DNA of 64,000 bases from NCBI GenBank assembly GCA_964006375.1, contig OZ023264.1:16936225-17000224 (forward strand), written 5' to 3'. Position 1 is the stretch's first letter. The number at the start of each line of letters is the position of its first letter. Under the pieces are notes generated by a model. It did not search any database, was not told the origin of the DNA, and was given only the letters and a program-made list of their open reading frames with translations. The translations under genes and the position numbers were made by a program. The DNA is from Tillus elongatus (lineage: Eukaryota > Arthropoda > Insecta > Coleoptera > Cleridae). Below are positions 1-11,740 of the stretch, piece by piece.

Positions 1-227
1 TGTAAATTATAGTCTCTTCTTGGTTCTTTGTATCAGTGACTTGCATGTGTGTAACCAAAAGCCCATAAACAGGGGCAGAATCTTTGTCTAGAAAAATCTC
101 CATCTGAAGAGGTGTGCCTGGCGAAACGTTCAGTTCACCAGTCACTAGTTTCCCTGCTTGCCTGACGCCTACACCCAGCATTGGTTCTGGAGCTTTCTTC
201 GTGTAAGTATCCATGATCTCCAGTTCC
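1..227 (-). CDS. ZP-domain protein, internal exon (linker and start of ZP-C); runs off the window edge
   Basis: The minus strand reads GELNVSPGTPLQMEIFLD, then YGLLVTHMQVTDT and ends EETIIY at the window edge. This is the conserved start of the ZP-C half of insect zona pellucida-domain proteins (cuticlin, piopio or dusky-type families), which polymerise in the apical extracellular matrix under the cuticle. A good acceptor (pyrimidine tract ending TTTCAG) abuts position 227. The exon begins with one base that completes a codon left two bases long at the end of the exon at 23405-23583, so the two join in frame through Glu-Glu. The exon continues beyond base 1, so the furin site and C-terminal membrane anchor usual in the family are not visible. 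The ZP assignment is confident; the exact orthologue is not determined. Confidence 0.85.
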
Positions 228-307
228 CTGAAAGAAACATTATATTTTAGTTAATTATCTGCTTAACGATGCGAAGAACATAATTCAATACAATGGTCAA
301 TTCTATA

Positions 308-922
308 CAGGGTGTTTCCTAACCTTTCTGACAAAATAAAGGAGGTTTATCCTCACCTAATGTCAAAGTGAAAATGTGTTATAGAAGTTTTTGGAATGTT
401 GCTTCGTTTTCGAAATACAGGTTGTTAAAAAAACTTTTTTTTGTTTGTTAATTAATGACAAACGGTATTATAGTAATATTGTTAGACATTTCCCTGGCAA
501 CCATATTAAAGTTTTTGATGACATTTGTCTCCTGCCTGATATTTTTCAAATATTCTTTTGGAGTGTTTTCTAATTAATTTTTTCTACATTTTTTTGTCTC
601 CTGCTTGATTTTTTAAAAATCTTCTTTTGGGGTGCTTTCTAATTTATTTTTGCTACATTCTCTTTTTCATGGTTGACTTTACCAATCAAGAAATGGCTCA
701 AATTCATGTTATGAACGGTGTAGCAAATGGAAATCCGCGAGAACAAAGACGTTTATTCGCAGAATGTTTTCGTAATAAACGAATACCATGTCCAGAAACA
801 TTTAGAAGATTTCATCTCATTACCTGAATTGTTCGTGAAAAAACCTTTCGAATGTTCTTCCCGAAGCTCCAGTTGCCATAGTTACCGAGATATGAATGTC
901 GCGCATCTAATGAATCACCCTG
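308..922 (+). mobile_element. Internally deleted mariner-like (DUF4817-type) element with TIRs
   Basis: The ends are inverted, CAGGGTGTTTC on the left and GAATCACCCTG on the right, and each is flanked by TA, as in the Tc1/mariner superfamily. Only the N-terminal helix-turn-helix part of the transposase remains (669-808), and the catalytic domain is gone. The same CAGGGTGTTTC-type end recurs alone at 30248 and, degenerate, at 24023 and 41588. Confidence 0.7.
669..808 (+). pseudogene. N-terminal HTH fragment of a mariner-like transposase
   Basis: The frame opens MVDFTNQEMAQIHVMNGVAN and continues through REQRRLFAECFRNKRIPCPET. This is the pattern of the DNA-binding N-terminus (DUF4817) found on many insect mariner-like transposases: a hydrophobic helix, G-x-A-x-G-N, then a basic 'RLF..RF.NRR.P' stretch. 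The frame loses homology after about 45 residues, where the element has an internal deletion. It cannot encode a working transposase. Confidence 0.65.
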
Positions 923-1868
923 TATATCTCGGCTCAGATGCACTTTTTAAATCTGTTTTTACCGCTATTACATATGTTGTATGAGGTACTATCAAGGCAT
1001 GCAAGTTTTATTCGTGGCCGCTAAAAGAAAAAGATCACCCCAAAACCCAATGTAAAATGACCATACACCTTTCAAGATTTGTCTGTGAAAATGTTTTTTT
1101 TAACGTCAGAATCGAGATACACGTAAAAAATTAAACAGCTTTCCCCATTTCTCCAATAATAGCGGAGTTGACTATTGTAAACTGTTCCCGTAAACCAGCA
1201 TATCCAGGTGTAAAGATCTCTGGAACTATGCAGAATTGACTAGAACGTGTTAGCTTCATAAGATTGACAATCTTATTTGCAGTTCAACTAATCGAGAAAA
1301 TCCATAGCATTCAACTAAAATTTAAAAAAATGAACTTGGTATGTAAATATCAGGAATTCGACGCGTAATTGCTTTTTGGTGTCAGAATCTAGATGCTTGT
1401 GAAAAGTTGAATAACTTTCCCGATTTGAACCACATTGTAGCTCCAATAATAACGGAGATAGCTATTCTAAACGATTTTTGTGCATACACTATATAAGACG
1501 GTTGTACCAAAAAAATATGGAACAAAATTAGGCGTTTCAGGAAAAGCAAAAATAAGATAACATTGTAATAAAAATATTTTGAAATAACAGCCTTCACATA
1601 GTTTTGACCGAAAGAGCGCCATCTAGTGGCAAGAATAAGCAAATAAAACAATATTGCATGAATTGTACTTGAAAAAACCTTTCGAACCGTTTTTTCCCGA
1701 ATCTCTAGTTACCATAGTTACCGAGATATGAATGGCGCTCACCTAATGAATCACCCGATATATCTCGGCTCAGATACACTTTTTAAATCTATTTTTATAG
1801 CTATTACATGTTATATGAGGTACTATTAAAGTATGCTAGTTTTATTGGTGGCCGCTAAACAAAGTGAT
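830..1868. repeat. Local direct duplication (about 200 bp, spaced about 830 bp)
   Basis: Positions 830-1030 and 1660-1868 are clearly the same sequence. Both have the stretch starting ACCTTTCGAA, a shared 'accgagatatgaatg', a shared 'ctcggctcagat' and a final 'gtggccgctaaa'. The first copy includes the right end of the transposon at 308-922 plus its flank, so the duplication came after that insertion or copied a standing repeat. Between the copies, 1108-1190 and 1381-1475 form a second, weaker direct repeat (shared 'ctccaataataacgg'). No coding potential is seen. Confidence 0.6.
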
Positions 1869-1899
1869 CATCGCAAGACACAATGTAAAATGATCATAC

Positions 1900-2055
1900 A
1901 TTTGATTATTATAGCTTCGGAGACACAAAAAAAATTGGAAAGAAACCCAAAACTTTTCCGGATAAGCTGATCCCATTTACCTGGATAAAAACTTATCTAA
2001 GCCACTTATAAAAGAAACGTACGTACCAAATTTCACCAAAATCAGCCCATTATTT
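1900..2055. repeat. Fragment of the TAR dispersed repeat
   Basis: This resembles the stretch just before the (TA)n core of the repeat described at 41776-42812: 'ctggataa..acttatc.aagccact' followed by 'accaaatttcaccaaaatc' and 'attattttttg'. Only this short part is present. Confidence 0.5.
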
Positions 2056-2258
2056 TTTGGGTGTTCGGTGTCATTTTTTCTCCTCAGGGCTCTTCCGCGG
2101 CCTTGCCGCCCCGATGGCACTGCAACCTTTGGTTGATTGTGCATACCCTTAGTCCCACTCCACCCATTCCAACATCACTGTGCCTTGAACTATTCTGCAT
2201 AGCGATTGGTAGGGTGAAGTTTTATATTGCTCTGTCTCCGGTCTAGACTGACCATGGA

Positions 2259-3050
2259 TCACTTGTCTTTTGCGGTCCAGAGCTTTACACTCGCACAAGA
2301 TGTGCTGAGCTGATTCCTCCCCCTAGCCGCAGAGTCTGCATGCGAGGTCCCCTTCGAACGCCCCATTTTATGCAGGTGTTTCTTGACGGCCATGTGTCCC
2401 GTCAAGAGATCTGCTGTGTTTCTGAGCTGTCCTCTGCTAAAATTTAGCAGCTCCACAGCTCTCTTTGAACTGGGTTCGTCAATTGTTGACTTCCCATGTC
2501 TTAGCCCTGGATAGTCTCCCCAGTACACCTTGTGTTGGTTTCTGACCCAGGATTTAATGGCTTCCCTAGCAGTACTCTTTGTCACGTTCAGAGCCGGTTC
2601 TGGTCCCATAAATGGTTCTGCTGACCCTTTCTTCGCGAGACTGTCGGCTTCTTCATTGCCTTTGACCCTCGAGTGACCCGACACCCAGATGAGGGTCACC
2701 TCATTCCGCCCAGCCAGGTAGCTCGTCTCGTCTCGGCACTCACACACCAGACAGGAATTTACCCGTGGGATACTTAGGGCCTTAAGGGCTCCTGGCTGTC
2801 TGTGGCTATGAGGATCCGCTTGTTGGTGTAGCCCCTCCTCTTGTTCTCCCGCACACAGTGCAAGATGGCGTATAATTCGGCCTGAAACACCATTGTATGG
2901 ACTCCGAGGGAAATACTATGACTTACCCTCGGTCCTTCTGAGTAAACACCTGCCCCCGTCGGATCCGTCCGTGAACCACACGAGCGCGTCTCGTGGTATG
3001 CCCGGCGTCTCCTCCCGCCTGTGCCTCGCGGTCGGGGGTTCGGTGTGATA
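2259..3050 (-). mobile_element. LINE fragment: RNase H domain and C-terminal region (R1/I-like)
   Basis: The minus strand encodes 'WFTDGSDGG' near 2975, then VTLIWVSGHSRVKGNEEADS (the RNase H motif with catalytic Asp and conserved His), then QLRNTADLLTGHMAVKKHLH. This is the usual order of RNase H plus the post-RNase H region in R1/I-type non-LTR retrotransposons. Frameshifts break it near 2750-2950. A closely related but independently broken copy lies on the plus strand at 43884-44790. GC content is well above the surroundings, as expected for an imported element. Confidence 0.8.
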
Positions 3051-3352
3051 CATTTTTTTTTAAATTAAAAAGTCGGGATCTCTTCACTAATGAATTGTTT
3101 CTGAAAAAATTCACTAAAACAAAGAACATAACTAGTAGTTTTCCGCATCTGTCTTGACACTGTCGTTAGGATTGTCCACGCTGATATGCCACGATTACGA
3201 ATAGTTTTAATGGTTTCTTTAAATGTTTTCGGCCCCCCTACATCTGTAACTTTGTGCACATTCTATTTTATTCTCGCAATTTGTTCTATTCTTAATTTAA
3301 GCGTTTTCGCATTGGTGGTATGACAAAAACCACAGCACCAAAAATAGGGGGT
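3051..3352. other. No gene seen; TAR terminal hairpin fragment
   Basis: Positions 3070-3118 match the terminal hairpin of the TAR repeats ('gggatctcttcactaatgaa..ttcactaa'). The remainder shows no recognisable feature. Confidence 0.4.
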
Positions 3353-4157
3353 TTCTAATTTGCAGGTCAGCAGGTTGACTGCAGGTCAGCATGTTATAAT
3401 GTAAAAACTTTGCAGCTCAGTGCAATTACTTGCAAGGTTGACTATGTTCTATCTATACGCGATATGCTGATATTATGCAAGTACACCAACCAACCCCCAC
3501 CCTTGTACTTGACATAAGTGGCTGCAGGTTGATATGTTTTACTTCAAAAACTCTGCAGGTCAGTGCAATTTCTTGCAGGGCAGACCATTTTCTATCTTTA
3601 CACTACATACTGATATTATAAAAATACACCAACCAACCCCTACCCCCATACTTCACATAAGTGAGTGACTGCAGGTTGATACGTTTTATTTTAAAAACCT
3701 GCAGCCACTTATGTGAAGTATGGGGGTGGGGTTGATTGGTGTAGATTTGTAATACCACAAAATCGTGTATAGGTAGAAAATGGTATGCCCTGCAAGAAAT
3801 TGCACTGACCTGCAGAGTTTTTAAAGTAAAACATATCAACCTGTAGCCACTTATGTAAAGTATGACGGTGGGGTTGATTGGTGTAAATTTATAGTGTCAC
3901 AATATCGTGTATAGGTAGAAAATAGTCTGCCCTGCAAGAAATTGCACTGACCTGCAAAGTTTTTAAGCTGTATAATATCAACCTGCAACCAATTACGTGA
4001 ATTACGGGGGTGGGGGTTGGTTGGTGTACTTGTATAATATAAACATATCATGTGTAGGTAGAAAATGATATGACTTGCAGGAAATTGCACTGACCTGCAA
4101 ATTTTCTACATTATGACCTGCTAACCTGCAGCCAACCTGCTAACCTTCAAATTAGCT
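3353..4157. repeat. Palindromic array element (two units forward, three reversed)
   Basis: A unit of about 142-153 bp, marked by 'ctgcaggttgat', 'gcaatttcttgcagg', 'caccaaccaacccc' and 'cacttatgtgaagta', occurs in direct orientation from 3379 and 3522. It then flips at about 3695 and repeats in inverted orientation from 3698, 3840 and 3982. The outer ends are inverted copies of each other (3354 'tctaatttgcagg' and the complement of 'ccttcaaattagct' near 4156). The whole segment can fold back on itself. There is no coding capacity. It is probably a non-autonomous foldback/MITE-type element. Confidence 0.75.
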
Positions 4158-4957
4158 GGTAGTGTACTTCCAAAGGTGAAATTGAAACACCAGAAACCAG
4201 AAAACTCTGTCTCTAATTCTGTAGGACTCATAACGCTGTTACGGATTCAACTGCGGATGGTTCACGATGTGTTATTATTATCATTATTGCTTTTATTATC
4301 ATAAGGTTATATTTAATTGTCTGTTTTAAGCAAGAATTTAACTTAACACACTTGTCATTGTTGTCAGTAACCTATAATTTTCTTACAGACAAAAGATATG
4401 ATTATGAGGCCTCGGAAAACAATACACAGGCATTAACTCATTACACTTTAATTGGTTTAATTGGGTTGGGTTACTGCGAAATAAACAATAAAGTTTAAAT
4501 CATGCGATATAACAATAAATAATTAAAACAACTCCCAACACCATGTTCTTTCAGACATAAATACCAAGCCATACATACCACAACAAACATAAATAGCTTT
4601 CATTATTGCAATTCTATGTTTTTCTATATTGCATGACGACCATCAAAGCGTTTTATTGTTACTTCTTCGAAAGCGGTAGTGTTCCAATAGATAATATCTT
4701 TAGTTGTAGAATCCTTGGCCTGAGCGTTCTGAATACCTCAGCGCAGACAGTACATTTAATAAAGATATATTCACATCAAGGAACAGGTGTCAATAAACAT
4801 TAACACATATTAGATAAACAAGATTAAGCAACTGTTTTGTTAATTTTATAATCGTGTCTAGTTAAGACATTATGGGTTTTAAATCCATTAAAAATCTCAA
4901 TGTTTTCTGATGCTTTTATGAATTTTTCGTAAAACGAAAAATTCACTAATGAGGAGA

Positions 4958-4960
<3 letters not shown>
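4158..4960. other. No gene or recognisable element
   Basis: AT-rich DNA without a convincing reading frame. The end (4916-4960) contains the TAR terminal hairpin, 'tgaatttttcg..cgaaaaattca', that precedes the next (TA)n array. Confidence 0.4.

Positions 4961-4961
<1 letters not shown>

Positions 4962-5050
<89 letters not shown>
4962..5050. repeat. (TA)n microsatellite
   Basis: Uninterrupted TA dinucleotides, attached on the left to the TAR terminal hairpin. Confidence 0.97.
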
Positions 5051-5051
<1 letters not shown>

Positions 5052-5203
5052 AACAAATGTGCTGATAGTCAATGTTTTGTTGGTTTGTAAACAAAAAACT
5101 TACTAACAGAACACTTCTTATCGGAATGCGAGAAATGCGGTTTATTATTTCAGTTTATCGGTCGGTTTGATACTTGATAGTACTACCGAAAGATAATTTC
5201 ACA

Positions 5204-6259
5204 ATGGTGTATTCTGTAGAAGAAAGAGTTGAAATAATTACTCAAAAAAGATGACTGTGCCAACCGTACCTCAAATTTGATTAATGAACGACATCCGAAC
5301 AGACATGTTAACAGAAAATACATTTTGAAGTTAGTTACAGAATTTCGACAAAGTGGTTCAGTAGCCAACAAAAAACGGGATCCTGAACGTGAATTTTCGG
5401 TTAGAAATGAGACTATTGAGATTGAAGTTTTAGGACAAATTGCTGCAGACCCCACTTTGAGCACGAGAAAATTGGCCGCTGTTTCAAACATCAAATGAAG
5501 AACTATTCAGCGAATATTGAAGCATCGTAAATTTCACCCTTATAAAATTCATCTTGTACAACAACTGAATGAAGATGATTTTGATCGGCGGCTGGAATTT
5601 TGTGAAGTTATGATTGCACGAATAGCTGATAACGGGAACTTTCTCTTAAATATCTGTTTTTCAGACGAGTGTACGTTTTTATTAAACTCTACAGTCAATC
5701 GTCATAATTGTCGTTATTGGGCAGATAATAATCCAAGAAATTTTCACAAAATCCACACTTAAACTCCACAGAAATTGAATGTCTGGACTGGCATTTTTGG
5801 AGACCGTTTAATAGGACCAATTTTTCTTGTTGATGATTTAAGTGGCGAAACGTATTTAGAGTTACTAGAAGATATCGTTTACCCTCTACTAATTGACATT
5901 GTTGAAAATGATGATCGCTATCAAGAAAGTCAATTAGTGTTTCAAGATTCCTCCACATTTTTCACAACGTGTTAGGGACTTTTTGAACAGAGAGTTTCCA
6001 GGACAATGGATTGGGCGTAGAGGTGCTATTGAGTGGCCCCCTAGATCACCGGATTTAACTCCTTTAGATTTCGTTATATGGGGCGAGTAGAATTTACGCA
6101 ACAGAACAGGAGTCTTTGCAAGAATTACTGCGACGCATTGTTGAAGAATGCCGCCTAATAACCCCACAAATGCTCCAGAATGTCAGAGCTCGTTTTGAAC
6201 AAAATTTGTACTTTTGTATGGAAGCTGGTGGTCAACAATTTGAACACTTACTTAACTGA
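5204..6259 (+). pseudogene. Mariner/Tc1-superfamily transposase, broken
   Basis: Starts MVYSVEERVEIIT, then shifts frame near 5250 into 'NLINERHPNRHVNRKYI' (HTH). The catalytic core follows: ICFSDECTF (first Asp), 'YWADNNPRNFHKIHT', 'LNVWTGIFGDRLIGPIFLVD', 'QLVFQDSS' (second Asp), and 'RWIGRRG..EWPPRSPDLTPLDF' read across frames near 6000-6070 (third acidic residue). The C-terminus 'GGQQFEHLLN' closes at 6259. The order and length of about 350 residues fit a full insect mariner-like transposase. At least two in-frame stops (near 5497 and 5761) and several frameshifts make it dead. It moved DNA by cut and paste when active. Confidence 0.85.
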
Positions 6260-6655
6260 ATAAACATTTTTAAACGTTTGGTTTTGTTTTTTAGTTTTTT
6301 GAACGAAAAATTGACTAATTAGTGCATTTCTAATCACAATGAATGAAATACGTTCTTGCAACTCCAGCTGTTAAGAGTTTTTAAACGAATTGATAAAACT
6401 TCCAAAAAAATAGAGTGCTAAATTCAGAAAAGAAAGACCTTTCAAATGATGTAACACTCGACCCATGTTCCCTATTTAAAATATAAGGGTTCTTATCACC
6501 ACCCTTAAGGGGTTGATGTAACAAAGTTGAGTTTTATGTCAAAACATGTCCCCCTCAATATTAAAATTGCCGTGTTTCAGCGTTTCTTAAAAAAAAAATC
6601 TGGACGCAAATCGGTCTGTTTGGTTTTCTATGCGCCATCCTGTATACTTTATTTC
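6260..6655. repeat. Right flank and end of the mariner-like element; second copy at 58010-58350
   Basis: Positions 6356-6655 are an inverted copy of 58010-58330. Shared stretches include 'aaggggttgatgt', 'catgtccccctcaatatt' and 'cgcaaatcggtctg'. The right edge 'ccatcctgtata' is the complement of a TATACAGG-type TIR. A further part of the 58-kb copy ('gctgatagtcaatgttttg') matches 5060-5085 on the other side of the transposase, so the two loci are deletion derivatives of one element. Confidence 0.6.
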
Positions 6656-6756
6656 AGAGCCAGTAGCATGCTGATGATGAACCAAAACGGTTTGAAACTG
6701 CAGTCCACGTAAACCAGCAACAAATCACAAAAAGTACAGCAGACAAATAAACTTTA

Positions 6757-7811
6757 TATATCATACCGATAACTCAAAAAATAATCATCCGATTTTCATG
6801 AAAATAGGTATGGACCTTCCTTCTGCAAGTGGCTTGGATAGTTCGTTAGCCAGGAAAATAGGACCAGTTTTTCCGGTAAAATGTTGCGCTTTCTTTCGGA
6901 AAATTTTCGTATCTCCTAAAATAACAGGGAGATGACAAACAAGTTTGGCACGTACGTTTCTACTATCAAACTTTTCTTACGTACCAAAATTCAGATCTCT
7001 AAGTGGAAAGAAAAAAAAGTTATACCTAGGCATTTAAAGAAAAAAAAATTGGGTGCCACTGGTGATCAGAGAAAAGCATAAGAACAAAATATTTTGTGTG
7101 ATTAACAAAACCAATCGAATTTCAAAGATAACGGTTAAGTTTTCTTGGCGCAAGAAAGTCAAGAAATAGCAGAAAAAATATTTTAAAAATTTTACAATTT
7201 TCCGTCTTAAAACATCAAAGTCGCAATTTGAAATTTCAAAATTTGCAATTTTCAGACAAAAAATCTGAAACAAATACTGGTTATGTAAAAGAAATGTCAT
7301 AAGAAGTGCGTTTTACAAAGTCTTAAGTTTCAGCTTCAACTCTCATTGTCCTTCATTTTACTAACATAACTTCGGAAAATCCATCTCTCTTCTGGTGCTT
7401 TGACAATACTTCCAGCGATAGAGTTTATGGTTTAATAGTCTATATTTTAGCAAATTTTCGTTAACAAAATTCGTTATTGAGAACACCGCGACATATAAAT
7501 TTTAAAAAGATTTCTTTAAATGGGCGCAAACTAGAAGCCCTAAAACTCATATACGGGGTATGTTTTTGTCTGTTTATACATATAAATATATACACGGTAA
7601 CGCATTTCTGCGGTAAAGCTCAATATAATTGTTATTATGCAAGATACGAGAAAAAAATTGATACGTTACTTATAGGGTGTTTTGAGCTGCATCTTCTAAA
7701 ATTATTATAAAAAGAACATAAGTCGTTGGTGATACCTACAAATTTTTTTTTGAAGATTCCTGATGCATTTTTGAATTTTTCGTCGAAATATGATGCATGT
7801 TTGTGAAAAAA
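6757..7811. repeat. TAR repeat body (copy without a long TA core)
   Basis: Begins 'accgataactcaaaaaataa' after a short TA run. It continues through blocks shared with 30.8-31.8, 40.8-41.6 and 42.0-42.8 kb: 'cttggatagttcgttagcca', 'aacttttcttacgtaccaaa', 'ccttcattttactaa' and 'agggtgttttgagctgcatc'. No ORF of substance. Confidence 0.7.
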
Positions 7812-8100
7812 TCGAAACACAGTAAGTGCGGTTTGGTAGCGAATTTTCATTAAGTGCTTTAAAACTCAGTAACTCGAATTGCCATTACCCTAAGGTTCGT
7901 CGGCTAGGAAACGAGTTTTCTCGGAAACATTTTAAGTTTATTTTTGGAAATTTTGATTTTGATAAAGTATTGTACATTGTTTCTACTAGAAAGGTTATAC
8001 CGGTAATTCAATTGATGGCTGCTTGCGTTAAAGAGACATGTTTGCTATTAAAAACATTTTTTATGAACATTCACTTCCATAACGCACTTGCTGCGTACAG
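7812..8100. repeat. GCAG module (about 310-bp TIR unit), complete but diverged
   Basis: Left end 'cacagtaagtgcggtttggt', right end 'cataacgcacttgctgcgta': an inverted pair of about 40 bp. The interior matches other copies ('aacgagttttctcggaaaca', 'ttgctattaaaaacattttt'). See the better-preserved copies at 30834-31141 and 42813-43126. Confidence 0.75.
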
Positions 8101-8420
8101 ATTTTTTTATTTTTTGAGTTATCGGTGTTTTTTGTTTTAGGAAAAATACACTAATACTTAATTTAATGCTTCGTGATACCATGATAAAGACACCTTGTTT
8201 TTTTCCTAATCAAAATTAAGCATTACAAGCAGATATGAATTCTTGAGGCTGATCCGCCCTCATTTTTCACAACTGGAAAATCGTTACTTCTTCAAAAGCG
8301 AGATTTTCTTCATGAAAATTCGCGACATAATAAAGACGTTAGATCCAAAATTCTAGGAAAACATGGCTTCAAATCCCAGACATATTTATTGATCTAAAAA
8401 TATGGATTGACAAGAGATTA

Positions 8421-9236
8421 GTGAATGAGCTGAACAAAATGAAGAAAAATGAACTAATTGATGTTCTACTGTCGAAAAAATTACCACCAAATTTTTGTGA
8501 AAATCGAATACTTAAAGAATTTATGAAAGATTTGGTTCTAGAAGTCAAGTGTGGTGCACAAGGTGACGAAGAATTTCCCGATTCCATTAACACCGTGCCC
8601 AGTAATGGCGACTGCAACCAACGTTCATGTATTAAAAATAAGCTAAAATGTCAATTTGTGCAACGAGAAATAGGAGTAACAAGGGAACTGATGTCTCAGA
8701 TGGAAAAGAGGATTTGTGATCAGGAGTTTATTATTTCGTTATTAAAAACAGAAAATTGCTGTTCAAATAAAGTTGTGAGTAAAACCGCGCCCTTAATTGA
8801 AATCAACAACAGAGATAAAGATATTCCCACAATTAAAAATACTGGCCCTACAAAAGACACAGATAACAAAAACAGATTGCAAAAGCAAAAGTCGGCTGAC
8901 AGTGATAACGTCGATGCGATGGCTGGAAAGGCTAACTCGGCTGTGTACAGCGGCGGATTTCAATCGCCGGTAAGAAGAAAACATCCACAGGTGATTATGG
9001 GTAAAGGCGGCCACTCTGCTGCTGCCAAAATACGGGGAGCAGATGAGGTTTCCTGGATATTTGTGGGGAGAGTAAGGGGCGACGTGGATGTTTCTGTGAT
9101 GGGGGCGTTTTTTGCGGAAAACTGGCCGACATTAAAGTGTGAGTGCTTTAAACTTGTATCGAAAGGTAACAATACTAGTTTTAGAGTGAGTGTCCCGAAA
9201 GAAAACAAAAGTGATATCTTCGACGAGGAAAAGTGA
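8421..9236 (+). pseudogene. LINE ORF1 protein (gag-like), nonsense-truncated near its end
   Basis: A 271-residue frame; the first ATG is at 8439. The N-terminal third is rich in Lys, Leu and Glu and may be a coiled coil (about residues 1-115). A polar Asn/Lys/Asp linker follows. The C-terminal module begins SWIFVGRVRGDVDVSVMGAF and looks like the RNA-binding terminal domain of CR1-type ORF1 proteins. The stop is a TGA where the frame would otherwise continue 'PTGVIVKDYRFFHKR'; a TGG-to-TGA change is the likely cause. The product would coat LINE RNA in a ribonucleoprotein particle. No CCHC knuckle is visible. Confidence 0.65.
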
Positions 9237-9305
9237 CCTACTGGTGTAATAGTGAAAGATTACAGATTTTTTCACAAGAGAACTGAGCCGTGACCAACAG
9301 AGTGA

Positions 9306-11740
9306 TTGTGGCTCTTACTAGGTAATGAAATCACAACAGTAAGTAGCAATGTTTTTAACTTTTCTGGCGCGAACAGCTGCACTTCCGGTGATCCTATTCT
9401 AAATTGTGATATTAGGCAGATAGACTTGCTGCATATAAACATTCAGTGTTTAACAAATAAAATTAACATTTTAGAACTGTTTCTTGAAAGAACGAAATCG
9501 CGATTTATTTGTATCTGTGAACATTATTTAACACAATCAAAATGTAATGCTGTGGCTCTTGATGGTTATGTCAAAGTCGATGCATCTGTACGAACGATCC
9601 ACCGAGACGGTGGGTCAATTATTTTCGCCACTGAAGCATCTGTACAGAAATGTAAACCATTGGCTTATTCAAATAGACTTTCAGTTGAGCTTGATTTTGA
9701 ATGTGCTGATATACTATATAATAAACAGACATATATTGTTAATATTTATAGGTCGCCTGCAGGCAACTTTGGGGTATTTTGCGACCTATTGTGTAAACTC
9801 CTTAAAACTGTTATTCAGAGATACAAATTCGTTTATGTAACAGGTGACTTCAACATAAATAAGGATCGCTTGATTATAAAATAATAGACGATATATTTCA
9901 TTCTTACAATTTAACTTCTCTTGTTAATACTCCGACAAGGGTCTTTAGATCGGGTGACATCTTGAGTAGTAGTAGCATTGATTATGTATTAACAAATATT
10001 GAGGGTGTTGTTGTAGACAATTTTGATCCAGGAATCTCGGACCATTACGCTCAGGCAGTTACGTTTCCCGTAACGAAGGAAATTGGCCACTCTTCCATAG
10101 AGGCTAAAAGAGAAATTGTCTTTCGACCTCTAAAAGAAATGACAATTAACGAATTTAAAACTAGTTTTGTAAGCACATACGATTTCAATGTAAGTGAAAT
10201 TGAGGATGTAGACATGGCATTTAAAATTTTTTTCGACACTTTAGTCTGGTGCTTTGAGAACTTCCTAATAAAAAATCGAGCGGCTTTAATGATGTTCCAA
10301 TAAAAAATATTAAGCAATGTGTTGCTGAGCTTGCCGCGCCACTTACAAAAATTACAAATTACTGTATATGTCTGGGAAAATTCCTAGACATATTGAAACT
10401 GGCTGTGGTTGTTGCTGTGTTGAAGACGGGAGACAGTACCAATTCGGAGAACTATCGTCCCATCTCTATATTAAGCATGTTTTCAAAGATCATAGAAAGG
10501 GCAGTACATAAAAGGATGGTCAAGTTTTTAAACGCTAATAATATAATATCACCATCACAGCACGGATTTAGAACTGATCATTCTACAGAAACTCCCCTTA
10601 TCAAATACACTCAATATGTAAACGAGAGAATGGACCTCAACTTCATTGTGGTGACCTTATTTTTTGACCTGTCTCGTGCCTTTGACGCAGAAAATCCTTT
10701 TTATTTGTTAAGGAAAAGATGTGGACGTTGGGGATAAGAGGAACTTGCAACGACCTTCTACTCTCGTATCTCACCAACAGACAGTTACTTGTGAAAGCGA
10801 ATAATATTAATTCCCAAAGACATAGTGTAAGTACACACCTCAGGGAAGTGTCATTGGCCCACTTTTGTTTACACTCTATGTAAACGATTTGCCGCAATTT
10901 ATACAAAACGGAAAAGTCTTCATGTACGCCGATGACACTTCTATTGTTGTCTACGGCAAGACGGTGGACGAAACTGAATTAAAATTAAAATCAGTAGTAC
11001 AATCTTTTGATGAGTGGTGTTATAGAAATCGACTAATTTTAAACTATGACAAGACTTTTTCTCTTGAAATGCATAACTGCCACCGAAGAGAGAGGATGTG
11101 CAACAGCACTATTTTGTTGAATGGAAATGCTGTGCAATTCAAAAAGGTGGCAAAATTTTTGGGTGTTAGAATTGACAGTAGCCTGTTATATATAGACCAG
11201 ATTGATCACGTGTGCAAGAAATTAAATTCCGCGTTTTATGCAATTTTGATGCTTAAAGATTCCTTAAGCTCGGAACATCTGCTGAAAGTTTATTACGCGG
11301 CTGTCTATTCACATCTGAGTTACGGTATCATTATCTGGGGCCAATCTTCGGACTGCCATAGAATATTTGTGCTACAGAAACGAATCCTGAGATTAATATA
11401 CAATCTACCTTATGTGCACTCTTGTCGTGAGATCTTTAAGAAAAATAACATTATGACGTTAACATCAGTTTATTTGTTCCATCTGTTAACTTACATTCAT
11501 AAAAAACAAGAGAAAATTTGTTGTCAACTCGGATTTTCATGGCTACAACACTCGTAAAAAAATACTTTTCACGTGAATAAATGTCGCCATGTTATGCGGG
11601 TTGCTTTTTGTACAACCAGCTGCCTTGTTCTCTAAAGGACATAAATTGTACAAAAAAATTTAGAAAGCAACTGAAGGTTGCTTTAATTACTCATAGTTTT
11701 GATAGTTTGAGTGAATTTTGTGAAGCTGCACTGTGAACAT
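9306..11740 (+). pseudogene. LINE ORF2: AP endonuclease and reverse transcriptase, frameshifted
   Basis: The endonuclease is recognised from 'DLLHINIQCLTNKI', 'FICICEHYL', 'VYVTGDFNIN' and, after a frameshift near 9880, 'SSIDYVLTNI' and 'GISDHYAQAV' (the catalytic D-N and S-D-H motifs of the APE family). After a deletion around 10300-10380 comes the RT: 'ENYRPISILSMFSKIIERA', 'PSQHGFRTDHSTETPL', FFDLSRAFD (Asp of motif A), another frame break near 10735, 'PQGSVIGPLLFTLYVNDLP' and MYADDTSIVVYG (motif C). The C-terminus is frame-broken after 11557 and fades at about 11740. When intact it nicked the target and primed reverse transcription there. Confidence 0.85.

Noticed and set aside
4824..5094. 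Long Ile/Tyr-repeat reading frames over the (TA)n arrays (here and at every other TA array)
   Set aside because: TA repeats give an endless Ile-Tyr frame on both strands; they have no coding signal.
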